Part shown: piece by piece, positions 26,156-34,714 of the stretch
Numbering within the stretch: the stretch's first letter is position 1
Layout: each line of letters starts with the position of its first letter
From: Aquibacillus albus
Lineage (GTDB): Bacteria > Bacillota > Bacilli > Bacillales > Amphibacillaceae
DNA: 64,000 nt
Assembly (NCBI RefSeq): GCF_016908325.1
Contig: NZ_JAFBDR010000016.1
Coordinates: forward strand, 38,801-102,800
Direction: 5' to 3'
The notes under the pieces: model-generated
Seen by the model: the letters and a program-made list of their open reading frames with translations, nothing else
Database searches by the model: none
Told to the model about the DNA's origin: nothing
Made by a program: the position numbers and the translations under genes

Positions 26156-27676
26156 ATGAAAGTTTCAGATTTATTTAAGTTTAAGAACGAAGAAATTAAG
26201 ATGTTACATTTGACGATGATTGCTTTTTTTGTAAGTTTTGTTACCTGGTTTAACATGGCACCATTAGCTACAACAATCATGAAATCTCAAGGTTGGTTAG
26301 AGGCGGATCATCTAGCTTTACTAGCAGTCATGAACGTTGCGTTAACTATTCCAGCTCGTGTTATTATTGGAAGTTTACTAGACCGATTTGGACCTAGGAT
26401 TGTTTTTTCCATGTTATTAATTACGATGTCTATTCCAACCTTTATTTTCGCATTTGGAAATGATTGGACACAATTAGCTATTTCACGTTTAGTTTTAAGC
26501 TCAATTGGTGCAGGTTTCGTTATTGGAATTCGAATGGTGTCCGAATGGTTTCCACCAAAGTCGGTTGGTTTTGCAGAAGGGTTTTATGCTGGATGGGGAA
26601 ATTTTGGTTCAGCCTTTGCAGCGATGACTTTACCGTGGGTAGCTTTAACGATGTTCGGAGGAGATAATGGCTGGCGTTATGCCATTGCTATGACAGGAGT
26701 AATTTGTCTTGTATATGGCATTATCTACTTTAAGCTTGCTAAAGATACTCCTGATGGAAAAGCCTATATGATTCCTAAGAGTGCTCATGCCATAGAAGTT
26801 AGTAGTTGGAAGGATTTAATTCAGCTTATTTTATGGACAATTCCTTTAATGGGGGCATTAGCATTATTAACTTGGAGAGCAGATAACACTGGGTTACTAC
26901 CAAATACTTTTACAAATCTACTATACGGTGTATTGATTGTAGCTTTAATCTATCAAATCATCCGAATTTTATTAGTTAATGTTCCGATTTTGAAAAAAGG
27001 AGTTCCAGAAGATGATAAGTACAATTTCAAAAACGTAGCAGCTCTAAATACAACTTATTTTGCAAACTTCGGTGCTGAGCTTGCTGTTGTATCAATGCTA
27101 CCAATGTTTTTTGAAATGACTTGGGGGATAAGTGCAACTGCGGCAGGAATTCTTGGCTCTACGTTTGCATTCGTTAACCTATTTGCTCGTCCGTTAGGAG
27201 GTATATTATCCGATCGTCTTGGTAACCGAAAAAACGTCATGCTTTTTTACATGTCAGGAATTACAATAGGATTTGCAGTTATGGGGCTAATGAATGGTGC
27301 TTGGCCAATCTTTCTTGCAGTAGTTATAACGATATTAACTTCCGTGTTCGTACAGGGAGCAGAAGGATCTACCTTTGCAATTATACCAATGATTAAGAAA
27401 CGAATTACTGGACAGATTGCTGGAATGGCTGGTGCATACGGGAATGTTGGTTCCGTTACTTATCTATTAATTTTGTCTTTTGTTACTCCTAGTGTGTTCT
27501 TTTTTATCTTATCCGCAGGAGCATTTATTAGCCTTATTTGTTGTTGGTCCTGGTTAGAGGAGCCAAAAGGTTCATTTGCAGACGATTATGAGATGTCTTC
27601 CGTTGATAAGTCACTGGCTGATGAACCGGTATCAATACCTAAAAAAGCCGTATCATCATTTCAAAATAACATGTAG
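26156..27676 (+). CDS. Nitrate/nitrite transporter, NarK/NasA family (MFS)
   Basis: 506 residues, 12 hydrophobic segments. RVIIGSLLDRFGPR and the second-half RPLGGILSDRLGNRK are the MFS cytoplasmic loops; FYAGWGNFGSAFAAM and GMAGAYGNVGSVTYL are the two nitrate signature segments of the NNP family. Length exceeds B. subtilis NasA/NarK (about 400) because of a longer central loop. Start ATG after TTTTGGAGGGG. Transcription must pass two tandem terminators, so expression depends on antitermination, probably by the divergent ANTAR protein, under nitrate or nitrogen limitation. Confidence 0.9.
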   Translation: MKVSDLFKFKNEEIKMLHLTMIAFFVSFVTWFNMAPLATTIMKSQGWLEADHLALLAVMNVALTIPARVIIGSLLDRFGPRIVFSMLLITMSIPTFIFAFGNDWTQLAISRLVLSSIGAGFVIGIRMVSEWFPPKSVGFAEGFYAGWGNFGSAFAAMTLPWVALTMFGGDNGWRYAIAMTGVICLVYGIIYFKLAKDTPDGKAYMIPKSAHAIEVSSWKDLIQLILWTIPLMGALALLTWRADNTGLLPNTFTNLLYGVLIVALIYQIIRILLVNVPILKKGVPEDDKYNFKNVAALNTTYFANFGAELAVVSMLPMFFEMTWGISATAAGILGSTFAFVNLFARPLGGILSDRLGNRKNVMLFYMSGITIGFAVMGLMNGAWPIFLAVVITILTSVFVQGAEGSTFAIIPMIKKRITGQIAGMAGAYGNVGSVTYLLILSFVTPSVFFFILSAGAFISLICCWSWLEEPKGSFADDYEMSSVDKSLADEPVSIPKKAVSSFQNNM

Positions 27677-27704
27677 TTTTTTATTAAAGAATACAAATAT
27701 TTTT

Positions 27705-27737
27705 AGGAAAAGGGGTGGACTATTGTCCATCCTTTTT
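27705..27737 (+). terminator. Terminator after the nitrate transporter
   Basis: AAAGGGGTGGAC / GTCCATCCTTTTTT, 4-nt loop. Confidence 0.8.
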
Positions 27738-27982
27738 TCACTTAGGAGAAATCCAAATAAGATATAAGTTATAAAAGGGTGTATATCATCGGTTAGGGTC
27801 CAATCACAATACATATATTTTTAGCATATAAATATATAACGAGTTTACGTTATTTTTTAGCGGGCTGTCGCCAATCCGCCGGCATTACGGGTGCATCAAT
27901 ATGACCTGCCATCAGGGAGCAGTTCCAGTCCGTGCTCATTTTATTAGGCTAAATAGTAATCGGTATTCGGAGGGATCCAGAA
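27738..27982. other. Junction region before mtnK
   Basis: Composition changes here: about 27860-27940 is GC-rich (GCGGGCTGTCGCCAATCCGC) unlike the AT-rich bases before it. No S-box (SAM riboswitch) blocks are present although mtnK often has one. No repeat or integrase end seen. Confidence 0.4.
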
Positions 27983-29185
27983 ATGACAAATTATCACACC
28001 TTAACGCAAGCGGAAGCGGTCGAGTATGCACAAGGAATCGAGGATTTATTCCCGGATGGTGCACAGCTCAAGTTGCGTGATATCGGCGATGGTAATCTAA
28101 ATCATGTGTTCCATATATCAGACCAAGCATCAGGAAGATCCTTAATTCTGAAGCAGGCACTTCCTTATTTCAAGATGGTCGGTGAATCTGTTCCTTTGAC
28201 GTTGGACAGAGTACGCATTGAATACGAAGCATTGCGCATTAATGGGGAGATTTGTCCTGATCAGACGCCAAAGGTTTACGCGTACGAGCCGGATTTGGCG
28301 TTAATCGCCATGGAGGATTTGAGCGATCACACTGTTATGCGCCGCCGCCTGATGGAGAAAGTCCGTGATCCGTTGTTCGCCGAGCATATCGGATCATTTT
28401 TGGCGCGGACGTTGTTCTTCACCTCGGACCTGGCCATGGACCAACAGGAGAAGAAACTGCGGGTGAAATCGTTCATCAATCCTGAGCTTTGCAATATTAC
28501 CGAGGATCTCATCTTATACGCTCCTTTTACAAAGTCCCGGATGAATATCGTCGAGCCTCATATCCGTGATAGCGTTGAGCGCATTTGGGAGGATAAGGAG
28601 CTGCATCTTGAGGTCACGCTACTGAGGGAGAAATTTCTAACGAAAGCAGAGGCCTTGCTGCATGGTGATTTGCATACAGATAATATTTTCATCAAGCCCG
28701 ATTCTACGAAAGTCATAGATCGAGAATTTGCTTTTTACGGTCCGATAGGATTTGATATCGGAACACTTATCGGCAATATGCTGCTAAACTATTCAGGCCA
28801 AGAGGGCTGGAGCACGGATGCAAAGGAGCGAACCAATTACCGCCGCTACCTTCTCGATAGTGTGTACGAGTTATGGACACAATTCGAGTCTGAGTTCCGC
28901 GAGCTGTGGAACGGGTATGCCGCTGACCGGTTGGTAAAGACACCTGGCTATCAGAATTTATATGTGACAAGATTGCTTCAGGATACCATCGGTTTTGCCG
29001 GGGTGTTAATGCTGTGCCGCGTCTATGGTTATATCCACGTCGCGGACATCGACGACATCAAAGATGCGGCTGCCCGAGAACGAGCACAGCGAAATGCGCT
29101 GGAAATTGGCGTGGCGCTGATTAAACGAAACCGATCCGCCCATTCTATTAAGGAAGTGTTGGATATCGCTTTAAAAGTTGTGTAA
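27983..29185 (+). CDS. mtnK: 5-methylthioribose kinase
   Basis: 400 residues. ALLHGDLHTDNIFI is the catalytic loop, VIDREFAFYGPIGFDIGTLIGN the Mg-binding segment (DRE in place of DFG), and LRDIGDGNLNHVF the P-loop equivalent; all are typical of MtnK, which phosphorylates methylthioribose in methionine salvage. Start ATG follows CGGAGGGATCC. No mtnA or other salvage gene is adjacent, unlike the B. subtilis mtnKA operon. Codon use is GC-rich: bases 28321-28380 are 35/60 G+C versus 20/60 at 26221-26280 in the transporter, which suggests acquisition. Confidence 0.93.
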   Translation: MTNYHTLTQAEAVEYAQGIEDLFPDGAQLKLRDIGDGNLNHVFHISDQASGRSLILKQALPYFKMVGESVPLTLDRVRIEYEALRINGEICPDQTPKVYAYEPDLALIAMEDLSDHTVMRRRLMEKVRDPLFAEHIGSFLARTLFFTSDLAMDQQEKKLRVKSFINPELCNITEDLILYAPFTKSRMNIVEPHIRDSVERIWEDKELHLEVTLLREKFLTKAEALLHGDLHTDNIFIKPDSTKVIDREFAFYGPIGFDIGTLIGNMLLNYSGQEGWSTDAKERTNYRRYLLDSVYELWTQFESEFRELWNGYAADRLVKTPGYQNLYVTRLLQDTIGFAGVLMLCRVYGYIHVADIDDIKDAAARERAQRNALEIGVALIKRNRSAHSIKEVLDIALKVV

Positions 29186-29216
29186 AGTAAAAAACTACGT
29201 CATCCATTTCTGTTCC

Positions 29217-29330
29217 TAGGAATACATCAATCGTAAAGGAGAAAATCAGCAGATTCGCATAGAAGGTCGGCGTGTATCGTTTTGGAAAAACAGTTCAAAC
29301 GATATGGCACAATGTTGGACAGAATGAAAA
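29217..29330 (+). pseudogene. Possible C-terminal gene fragment
   Basis: A start-less frame reads EYINRKGENQQIRIEGRRVS and FWKNSSNDMAQCWTE before a TGA at 29325-29327, directly before a terminator. The protein-like composition and position suggest the end of a lost gene that once followed mtnK. Confidence 0.3.
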
Positions 29331-29368
29331 GACGACTCTTATTCAAAATCAATAAGAGTCGTCTTTTT
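29327..29368. terminator. Strong terminator
   Basis: AAAAGACGACTCTTAT / ATAAGAGTCGTCTTTTT, 9-nt loop, between converging genes. Confidence 0.9.
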
Positions 29369-29369
29369 G

Positions 29370-30155
29370 TCAATCAATTAGGAAACGGTGGATTTCTTCT
29401 AACACCTTGTGACGTTCCTGTGAAAAAACACCGTGTCCGGCATAGGGAAATAAAATCAGCTTGGAGTCTGGAATACGACGGTTCAGAATCTTGGCATGCT
29501 TCGGCCGGAAGACCCAATCTTTCTCGCCGTGTATAATAAGCGTTGGTACCGAAATTTGCCCAATCCGATGGTACGAATCGAAATTCTTACTTGCATTATG
29601 ATGAATTTCCATGCTTCTAGGGTTCGTAGGAGCGATCTGCATCTTTTCCACAAGCGAATCAATTAAGTCCGGATTCTCCTCGATATAGGCTTTGGAATAA
29701 AGCATATCTAGCATGTCTTGTGGGGTATTTGTATAATTCTTTCGCATCAGCCACTTGATCATCCGAAAGGAAGGCCGTATCCGTTTGACCCCGCAGGTCG
29801 TGGAACATAAGATTAATTTCGACACGCGACTGGGGTTTTCGATTGCAAGCTCCTGTGCAATCATTCCCCCCATGGACTGGCCTAAAATATGCGCCTTTTC
29901 GATATCGAGCGCGTTCATTAGCCCAATGACATCGTTGGCCATATCTGAAATGTCATACGCCTCTGTTGGAGCGTCACTCCGGCCTGTACCTCGTTGATCG
30001 AGCATGATGAACCTGTTTCTTTTGCTTAACGCGGCCTTAATTTCCGGATTCCACCAGTCCATGTTACTGCCTTTTCCTGTAAGACCGATCAAAGGAAATC
30101 CTTCCCCGATTGATTCATAACAAATATTAATACCGTTGACGAATATTTTTTCCAA
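29370..30155 (-). CDS. Alpha/beta hydrolase
   Basis: 261 residues. Nucleophile Ser in GQSMGG, acid in HGEKDWVF, His in YAGHGVF; DQRGTGRSDAP is the strand-4 region. Resembles 3-oxoadipate enol-lactonase/esterase-like hydrolases; substrate not deducible. Start ATG; the site upstream (CTGGAGAGTGAG) is well placed. Composition like mtnK, so probably part of the same acquired segment. Confidence 0.85.
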   Translation of the reverse strand: MEKIFVNGINICYESIGEGFPLIGLTGKGSNMDWWNPEIKAALSKRNRFIMLDQRGTGRSDAPTEAYDISDMANDVIGLMNALDIEKAHILGQSMGGMIAQELAIENPSRVSKLILCSTTCGVKRIRPSFRMIKWLMRKNYTNTPQDMLDMLYSKAYIEENPDLIDSLVEKMQIAPTNPRSMEIHHNASKNFDSYHRIGQISVPTLIIHGEKDWVFRPKHAKILNRRIPDSKLILFPYAGHGVFSQERHKVLEEIHRFLID

Positions 30156-30250
30156 AATTACTCACTCTCCAGTCTCGTAATCTCTTGTCACTATTGTGAA
30201 CAATATCCAAGATTAATATATTATGCTAAAAAGAATAGAGTGATGATGAA

Positions 30251-30291
30251 AAGGAAAGGTCCACAGCCGAATAACAGCTTGAGCCTTTCCT
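30251..30291 (-). terminator. Terminator of the helical-repeat operon
   Basis: Minus strand AGGAAAGG / CCTTTCCTT with T-rich 3' end, just beyond the 101-residue gene. Confidence 0.7.
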
Positions 30292-30306
30292 CGTAGAATT
30301 CCTGTA

Positions 30307-30612
30307 TTATTTCTCTTCGGTAGATTTTTTTGTATCGGACATTTCCGAATTCTGTTGCTGTTGGAAGCCTGTCTCTAGGCGCTCCCGTCCTATCTTTATT
30401 AATTCTTGGCCAGTTTCCATGATACCAGTTTTCAAGGCATCGGGAACATTGTTTAATTGAAAACTGGACGGTTGCTTTTCATCGTGGTTTTCATCGCTTG
30501 ACATATTCGCAAGCTGTTTGCCGACGTTAGTAGCGCCGGTTTTTATAGCAACATGGGAATAATTCATAATCTCTTTCTTTACTCCGTTGAAGATCCCTTT
30601 TAAGATTGACAT
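30307..30612 (-). CDS. Small hypothetical protein of the helical-repeat operon
   Basis: 101 residues, amphipathic with Gly-containing helices (NYSHVAIKTGATNVGKQLANMSS; VPDALKTGIMETGQELIKIGRERLETG) and a charged, Gln-rich tail. No family recognised. The repeated hydrophobic/Gly pattern could associate with a membrane or coat. ATG 30612 is 4 nt after a perfect AAAGGAGGTGAG; the GTG within that site is not the start. Third gene of an apparent operon with the two helical-repeat genes upstream. Confidence 0.5.
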   Translation of the reverse strand: MSILKGIFNGVKKEIMNYSHVAIKTGATNVGKQLANMSSDENHDEKQPSSFQLNNVPDALKTGIMETGQELIKIGRERLETGFQQQQNSEMSDTKKSTEEK

Positions 30613-30681
30613 ATGCCTCACCTCCTTTCCGATTCAGCGATTTGCCGGTAAGGGGATGATTCTTGGGCTAGCTCTCTTTTC

Positions 30682-31212
30682 TTATGATTTTTTTTGCTTC
30701 AGTTCCAATTGCTTTAGACGCTGCAAGACTGAATTGGCTTTGTCTGGTTTCCCTGCATTTTGGTAAGCTTGACTTAGGTTTCGCAGTACTTCTCGAACTT
30801 GATTTGAAGTTAGGTAGTTTGAATTCTTTTTATAGTGGTTAAGCAGGAAAGTGAAATCCTCAATTGCCGTTTCCGAGCATTGGAAAAAGGATTCCGGCAG
30901 CCTTACACAAATGTTGCCGCGCAACATCCGAATTTCTTTATTGTTTGAGTCTAAAGAAACGGCTCGATTCAATACGTCTAATCCCTCTTCTGCCTTATCC
31001 ACTCTTTCAAGTATTTTAACCGCATCCCGACCTAATAGAACAAGAGTACTGCCATAATAGGCCTCTATTAATGCATTATCAGGATGAGTCTCACGAAGCT
31101 TTAGGAGCATTTCGTTTGCTTTTACCACCGCTTTTTTGTCTCCGTCCACTCCTTTATTATGGAGTGTTTTGGCTTCCTCGAATTGTTCCATGTGGGCACT
31201 TTGATCTGCCAA
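30682..31212 (-). CDS. Helical-repeat (TPR-like) protein 1
   Basis: 176 residues, all predicted helix. GDKKAVVKANEMLLKLRETHPDNALIEAYYGSTLVLLGRDAVK is shared almost word for word with the proteins at 31224 and 32307, and a later RMLRGNICVRLPESFFQCSETAIEDFTFLL too. Individual helices fit TPR spacing (A..Y.G......G) but not the full consensus. Probably a protein-binding scaffold. Start is behind TAGGAGGTGAT. It is 11 nt from its paralogue upstream. I do not know a named family. Confidence 0.6.
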   Translation of the reverse strand: MADQSAHMEQFEEAKTLHNKGVDGDKKAVVKANEMLLKLRETHPDNALIEAYYGSTLVLLGRDAVKILERVDKAEEGLDVLNRAVSLDSNNKEIRMLRGNICVRLPESFFQCSETAIEDFTFLLNHYKKNSNYLTSNQVREVLRNLSQAYQNAGKPDKANSVLQRLKQLELKQKKS

Positions 31213-31223
31213 TCTATCACCTC

Positions 31224-31910
31224 CTATTGAAAATATTTGTCCTCTACCAAGTTAATGATTTCGCTTCCGGCAGCACGAATGGTCCTTCTTATCAAAATTG
31301 ATACGGGGCTCTCGGAGTTAGGGGTATGCTCAACATCTGGTTTCCCTTCCACAGACTTAAGCTTTAGATTGAGGAGATGCAGAAAATCAGGGTCCTGAGT
31401 TTCGTTAATCAGCCTTTTCCAGCACATAGCTGCATCCTGATTTCGACCGATTCGACTGTATGCCTCGCCAAGCTCGTAGTTAAGCTGCAAGTATTTTACG
31501 GTATCAAGAAAGCCTTCTTCTTCCTGCATTTCCCGATCAATGAGAAAGTTGTAATCTTCAATCGCTGTTTGGGTCCGTTGGAAATACTTTTCAGGCAACC
31601 TATATGCGGCCCTGCCTCGTAGCAGTCGGATCCTGCTATTTTCAGGGTCGGCACTTACTGCTTCATCAAGAATCTTCATTCCTGCTATCGTTTCCTTTAA
31701 TCTACTTAACGGTGATATCTTATCTCGAGCGGTTAGCATCATGGTCGTGCCGTAATAAGCTTCAATAAGAGCATTATCCGGCTCGGCTTTGCGAAGCTTT
31801 GAAAAAATCTCATTGGCTTTATTCACCGCGTTTTTATCTCCGTCTCCGGCTTTCTTAATAAGCATTTTTCCTTCTTCGAATTGGTTCATATGAGTGTCGC
31901 TTATATTCAT
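31224..31910 (-). CDS. Helical-repeat (TPR-like) protein 2
   Basis: 228 residues, paralogue of the 176- and 174-residue proteins (shared GDKNAVNKANEIFSKLRKAEPDNALIEAYYGTT and RLLRGRAAYRLPEKYFQRTQTAIEDYNFLI) with a 50-residue C-terminal extension ending in an amphipathic helix (ILIRRTIRAAGSEIINLVE). That tail resembles the pattern in the 101-residue protein of the same operon. Start ATG after AGGAGGAGGGAT. A sigma-K-like promoter is at 32050-32076, so this is the first gene of the operon and probably made in the mother cell. Confidence 0.6.
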   Translation of the reverse strand: MNISDTHMNQFEEGKMLIKKAGDGDKNAVNKANEIFSKLRKAEPDNALIEAYYGTTMMLTARDKISPLSRLKETIAGMKILDEAVSADPENSRIRLLRGRAAYRLPEKYFQRTQTAIEDYNFLIDREMQEEEGFLDTVKYLQLNYELGEAYSRIGRNQDAAMCWKRLINETQDPDFLHLLNLKLKSVEGKPDVEHTPNSESPVSILIRRTIRAAGSEIINLVEDKYFQ

Positions 31911-32049
31911 ACTAATCCCTCCTCCTAACGAAAAATTCGATCCTATCCTTAAACAATGTCATTCCTGAATAGCTGTCGGTATCAAGCTTCACCAATCTAA
32001 ATAACAACATAAATCAATCCTTTCTTTAAAATAAACAATTTATGATAGC

Positions 32050-32076
32050 TATGATATGTATGATTTATAGGAGCGT
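32050..32076 (-). promoter_or_regulatory. Sigma-K-like promoter
   Basis: Minus strand AC (32076-32075), 16 nt, CATATCATA (32058-32050), fitting AC-N16/17-CATAnnnTA. It shares ATCATnCATAT and TAGCTA with the promoter of the third paralogue. Confidence 0.45.
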
Positions 32077-32239
32077 TTGGATGGAATACCTATTTTTATA
32101 AAATGAATGTATATCCTGTTCAAAAATAAGAATGTATATAATTTTAGGTAAGCTAGCATTATGATCAAAAGAGTAGTTAAGAGACGCTGTGGAAAAATAC
32201 TCACTCTCCGGAGCTACATCCAATGTTTTGTCCGAAGTT

Positions 32240-32270
32240 AGAAAAAAAACGGGTAATTTCCCCGTTTTTC
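32240..32270 (-). terminator. Terminator after helical-repeat protein 3
   Basis: AACGGG / CCCGTT with a 7-nt loop and a minus-strand run of eight T. Confidence 0.7.
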
Positions 32271-32306
32271 CAACACAGATTAGATATTTAAAACAAAATC
32301 ATTCCG

Positions 32307-32831
32307 TTACTTTATTTTCGATGTCAACTTGGTTAAACGTTGTAATACTTTATTTGCTTTGCTCGGTTTCTCCATATCATGGGAAGCAGCACTTAGATTC
32401 TCCATCATTTCTATTAGCTGGTCATTCGTCAGATAATTAGGATCTTCTTTATAACGATCTAGCAGGAAGGAGAAGTCCTCAATCGCTGTTTGTGAGCAAT
32501 GAAAAAAGGAATCTGGCAGACGTAGACATACATTCGCACGTAATAACCGAATTTCCTTGTGATTCGGCTCCATGGAAATTGCTTGATTCAATGCATCTAG
32601 ACCCTCTTGGGCATGATCTGCTTTTTCGAGAGGCTGAACGGCGTCTCGCCCCAATAGCGCAAGCGTGCTACCGTAATTGGCTTCGACAAGGGCATTGTCG
32701 GGCTCTGTGTCGCGAAGCTTTAAGAAAATCTCATAAGCTTTCTTTACCGCTTTTTTATCTCCGTCTACACCTAACATAAGAAGTCTTCTTCCTTCCTCAA
32801 ATTGTTTGATATGGTTGGTATTACTTTTCAT
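32307..32831 (-). CDS. Helical-repeat (TPR-like) protein 3
   Basis: 174 residues, closest to the 176-residue protein along its whole length (DGDKKAVKKAYEIFLKLRDTEPDNALVEANYGSTLALLGRDAVQ; RLLRANVCLRLPDSFFHCSQTAIEDFSFLLDRYKEDPNYLT). Start ATG at 32831 has GGAAGGGAG 8 nt upstream; two start codons upstream are in or too near that site. Monocistronic, with its own sigma-K-like promoter, and divergent from the adenylating-enzyme operon. Function unknown; conservation of three copies here implies a shared binding target. Confidence 0.6.
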   Translation of the reverse strand: MKSNTNHIKQFEEGRRLLMLGVDGDKKAVKKAYEIFLKLRDTEPDNALVEANYGSTLALLGRDAVQPLEKADHAQEGLDALNQAISMEPNHKEIRLLRANVCLRLPDSFFHCSQTAIEDFSFLLDRYKEDPNYLTNDQLIEMMENLSAASHDMEKPSKANKVLQRLTKLTSKIK

Positions 32832-33335
32832 TTTCATTACTCCCTTCCAAAGCAAAAATTAAAACATCCGGTATTAAGCTTCTTAAAAAAGCGTTCTTTT
32901 TAAGGTTAAGCAAAAATATGCCACTCTGACCTAAAACCACAGAATGGACAAGTAATCAGAAGAGGTATCCTTAAAATATTAGATATTTACACTAGCTACA
33001 ATATGCATGATTGAAATAAATGGTCTGTATGAAACGCCTTATTTTCAAAAAAATATATGTTTGCCTCAATCAAATTCTACTTTGCCTGCATTTTATAAAA
33101 GAATAAAGGAGCGTGATAAGTTAAGCCCGAGAGTTAACAGAAAAAGAAGCTCAACCGATACTTCATATTGTGACACAAAACTAATTAAGTGAATGATAGG
33201 CGAAATAAAAGGACTGTATCTGCATATTTGACTCTGCAGTTCATGTTACTAAAGTGCAATGAAGCATCATACAAGGTTGGCACAAGTATTGATGCTTCCA
33301 TAGTCAGAAAAAAACAAATGGAATGGAGGATAAAA
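32832..33335. other. Divergent promoter region, 504 nt
   Basis: The minus strand carries a sigma-K-like promoter at 32997-33024. The plus strand holds an open frame from 33189 into the first ligase gene, but without a ribosome binding site. CATACAAGG near 33265 could be part of a sporulation -10 for the plus-strand operon. Nothing else is clear. Confidence 0.35.
32997..33024 (-). promoter_or_regulatory. Sigma-K-like promoter of helical-repeat protein 3
   Basis: Minus strand ACC (33024-33022), then CATATTGTA (33005-32997), spacing 17 nt from AC. Confidence 0.45.
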
Positions 33336-34682
33336 ATGAAGAAGGTTCAAACCCATAAGATGACCGTCTCTGTTGATGAACATTCGTCCCATCTCGAACA
33401 ATTTAAAGCATTTTATAAGCAATTAGATGACCAAGGGAAAACAATTGAAAAGCTTCCTCGTGAAACAATAGAAGACTATCAATTAAAAGCTGTAAACGCC
33501 ACACTTGCTCATGTGTGGGACAATAATGAATACTACCGTTCGAGGTTAGAAGAGGCAGGATTCACGGAGCCTAAATTAGATAGCCTAGAACAATTAGCAT
33601 CTGTACCGATGCTGAAAAAAGATGTGATTAGAGGTGATAAAGAGAAGATATTGTGTGTGGATCCGAAAGAAATAGGCCAAGTTCACCTTACGAGTGGTAC
33701 GTCGGGTAAACCAATATATACCGCTTATACCTTGGCTGATCAATATGTATACGATTTATTGCCTAAATATTTGGAATTGTTTAAAGAAACTGAAGATGAT
33801 GTCGCGGCCATCGCATTACCATATGAATTCGCACTGCCAGGACTTGGCTTTCAGCGTTTATTCCAATTTGCGTTTGGTACAGCAGTTTTATCCCTTGGCA
33901 AGGGTGGTTATATGGCCCCAGTTGATAAGTCGCTGGAATTAATGAAGGAATATCAAGCAACGGTCCTTGCGACAACCCCTTCTTATGCAGCACTTCTGGT
34001 AGAAGAAAGCGAGAAGTACGGTATCAAAATCGGTGAAGATATTCGAATGAAGAAAATTTGGCTAACAGGTGAAGGATGTTCGTCCACCTTCCGCGAGCGG
34101 CTTGAAAAATGGTGGGGGTGCGAGGTCTCCTTTTTCTACGGTTCCACTGAGTGTGGAGTAATCGGTGTAGAATGCAGTAAGCATAATGGGTATCACATCA
34201 TGGAAGGACATGTAAAGGTCGAAATCATTGATCCCGAATCAGGCGAAGTGCTTCCTCACGGGAAAACAGGAGAACTAGTTGTCACAACGCTGCTGCGTGA
34301 AGGAATGCCGATGGTACGCTATCGTACAGGAGATCTCGGTGTCTTACAAAAATCCAAATGTGATTGCGGTCTCACAATGGACGTTCTCCAACTAAGGGGT
34401 AGAATGGAACACATGCTACGTATCGGCGAAGCAGATTATTCTCCTTTCATGCTCGAGCATTTTCTCATGGAGCTTCCAGAAGTAGGCTTATGGTATCACT
34501 TTAAGATGAATCAAGGAGAGTTAACTATTGAAGCCGAGAAGTTCAAGACAGAGATGAGTGACGATCAATTGGCAGAAAAGATTAAGCAGCATATGGCTGA
34601 TCGAATTGGGATTAATTGTGAAGTGGTTATCAGGGATGATATTCCTCGAACGTTCGGTAAAGCACAAAGAGTGTTCACCTAG
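33336..34682 (+). CDS. Phenylacetate-CoA ligase-like adenylating enzyme 1
   Basis: 448 residues of the PaaK branch of the ANL superfamily. HLTSGTSGKP is the phosphate loop, FYGSTECGVIGVEC the adenine/acyl-binding A5 region, YRTGDLG the hinge. ECSKHNGYH plus CDCGL give the Cys/His set that binds zinc in this branch. It should adenylate an aryl acid and pass it to CoA or another thiol/amine. ATG 33336 follows ATGGAGGATAAAA; a 49-codon extension upstream has no site. First of a four-gene run ending with a chorismate-lyase-like gene, pointing to hydroxybenzoate as the substrate (inference). Confidence 0.8.
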   Translation: MKKVQTHKMTVSVDEHSSHLEQFKAFYKQLDDQGKTIEKLPRETIEDYQLKAVNATLAHVWDNNEYYRSRLEEAGFTEPKLDSLEQLASVPMLKKDVIRGDKEKILCVDPKEIGQVHLTSGTSGKPIYTAYTLADQYVYDLLPKYLELFKETEDDVAAIALPYEFALPGLGFQRLFQFAFGTAVLSLGKGGYMAPVDKSLELMKEYQATVLATTPSYAALLVEESEKYGIKIGEDIRMKKIWLTGEGCSSTFRERLEKWWGCEVSFFYGSTECGVIGVECSKHNGYHIMEGHVKVEIIDPESGEVLPHGKTGELVVTTLLREGMPMVRYRTGDLGVLQKSKCDCGLTMDVLQLRGRMEHMLRIGEADYSPFMLEHFLMELPEVGLWYHFKMNQGELTIEAEKFKTEMSDDQLAEKIKQHMADRIGINCEVVIRDDIPRTFGKAQRVFT

Positions 34683-34714
34683 AAAAGAAAAAACGCGAGA
34701 GAGGAGGTGCCTTT

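Larger units (their letters stand above)
31911..32306. other. Intergenic, 396 nt
   Basis: Holds the sigma-K-like promoter of the helical-repeat operon (32050-32076) and the terminator of the third paralogue (32245-32269). No frame of note in the rest. Confidence 0.5.

Noticed and set aside
27677..27982. SAM riboswitch before mtnK
   Set aside because: None of the S-box conserved blocks is present.
29282..29536. 84-residue plus-strand gene
   Set aside because: It runs antisense through a terminator and the alpha/beta hydrolase gene and has no ribosome binding site.
33189..33335. 49-residue N-terminal extension of the first ligase
   Set aside because: The extension has no ribosome binding site or PaaK similarity, while ATG 33336 has a perfect GGAGG.
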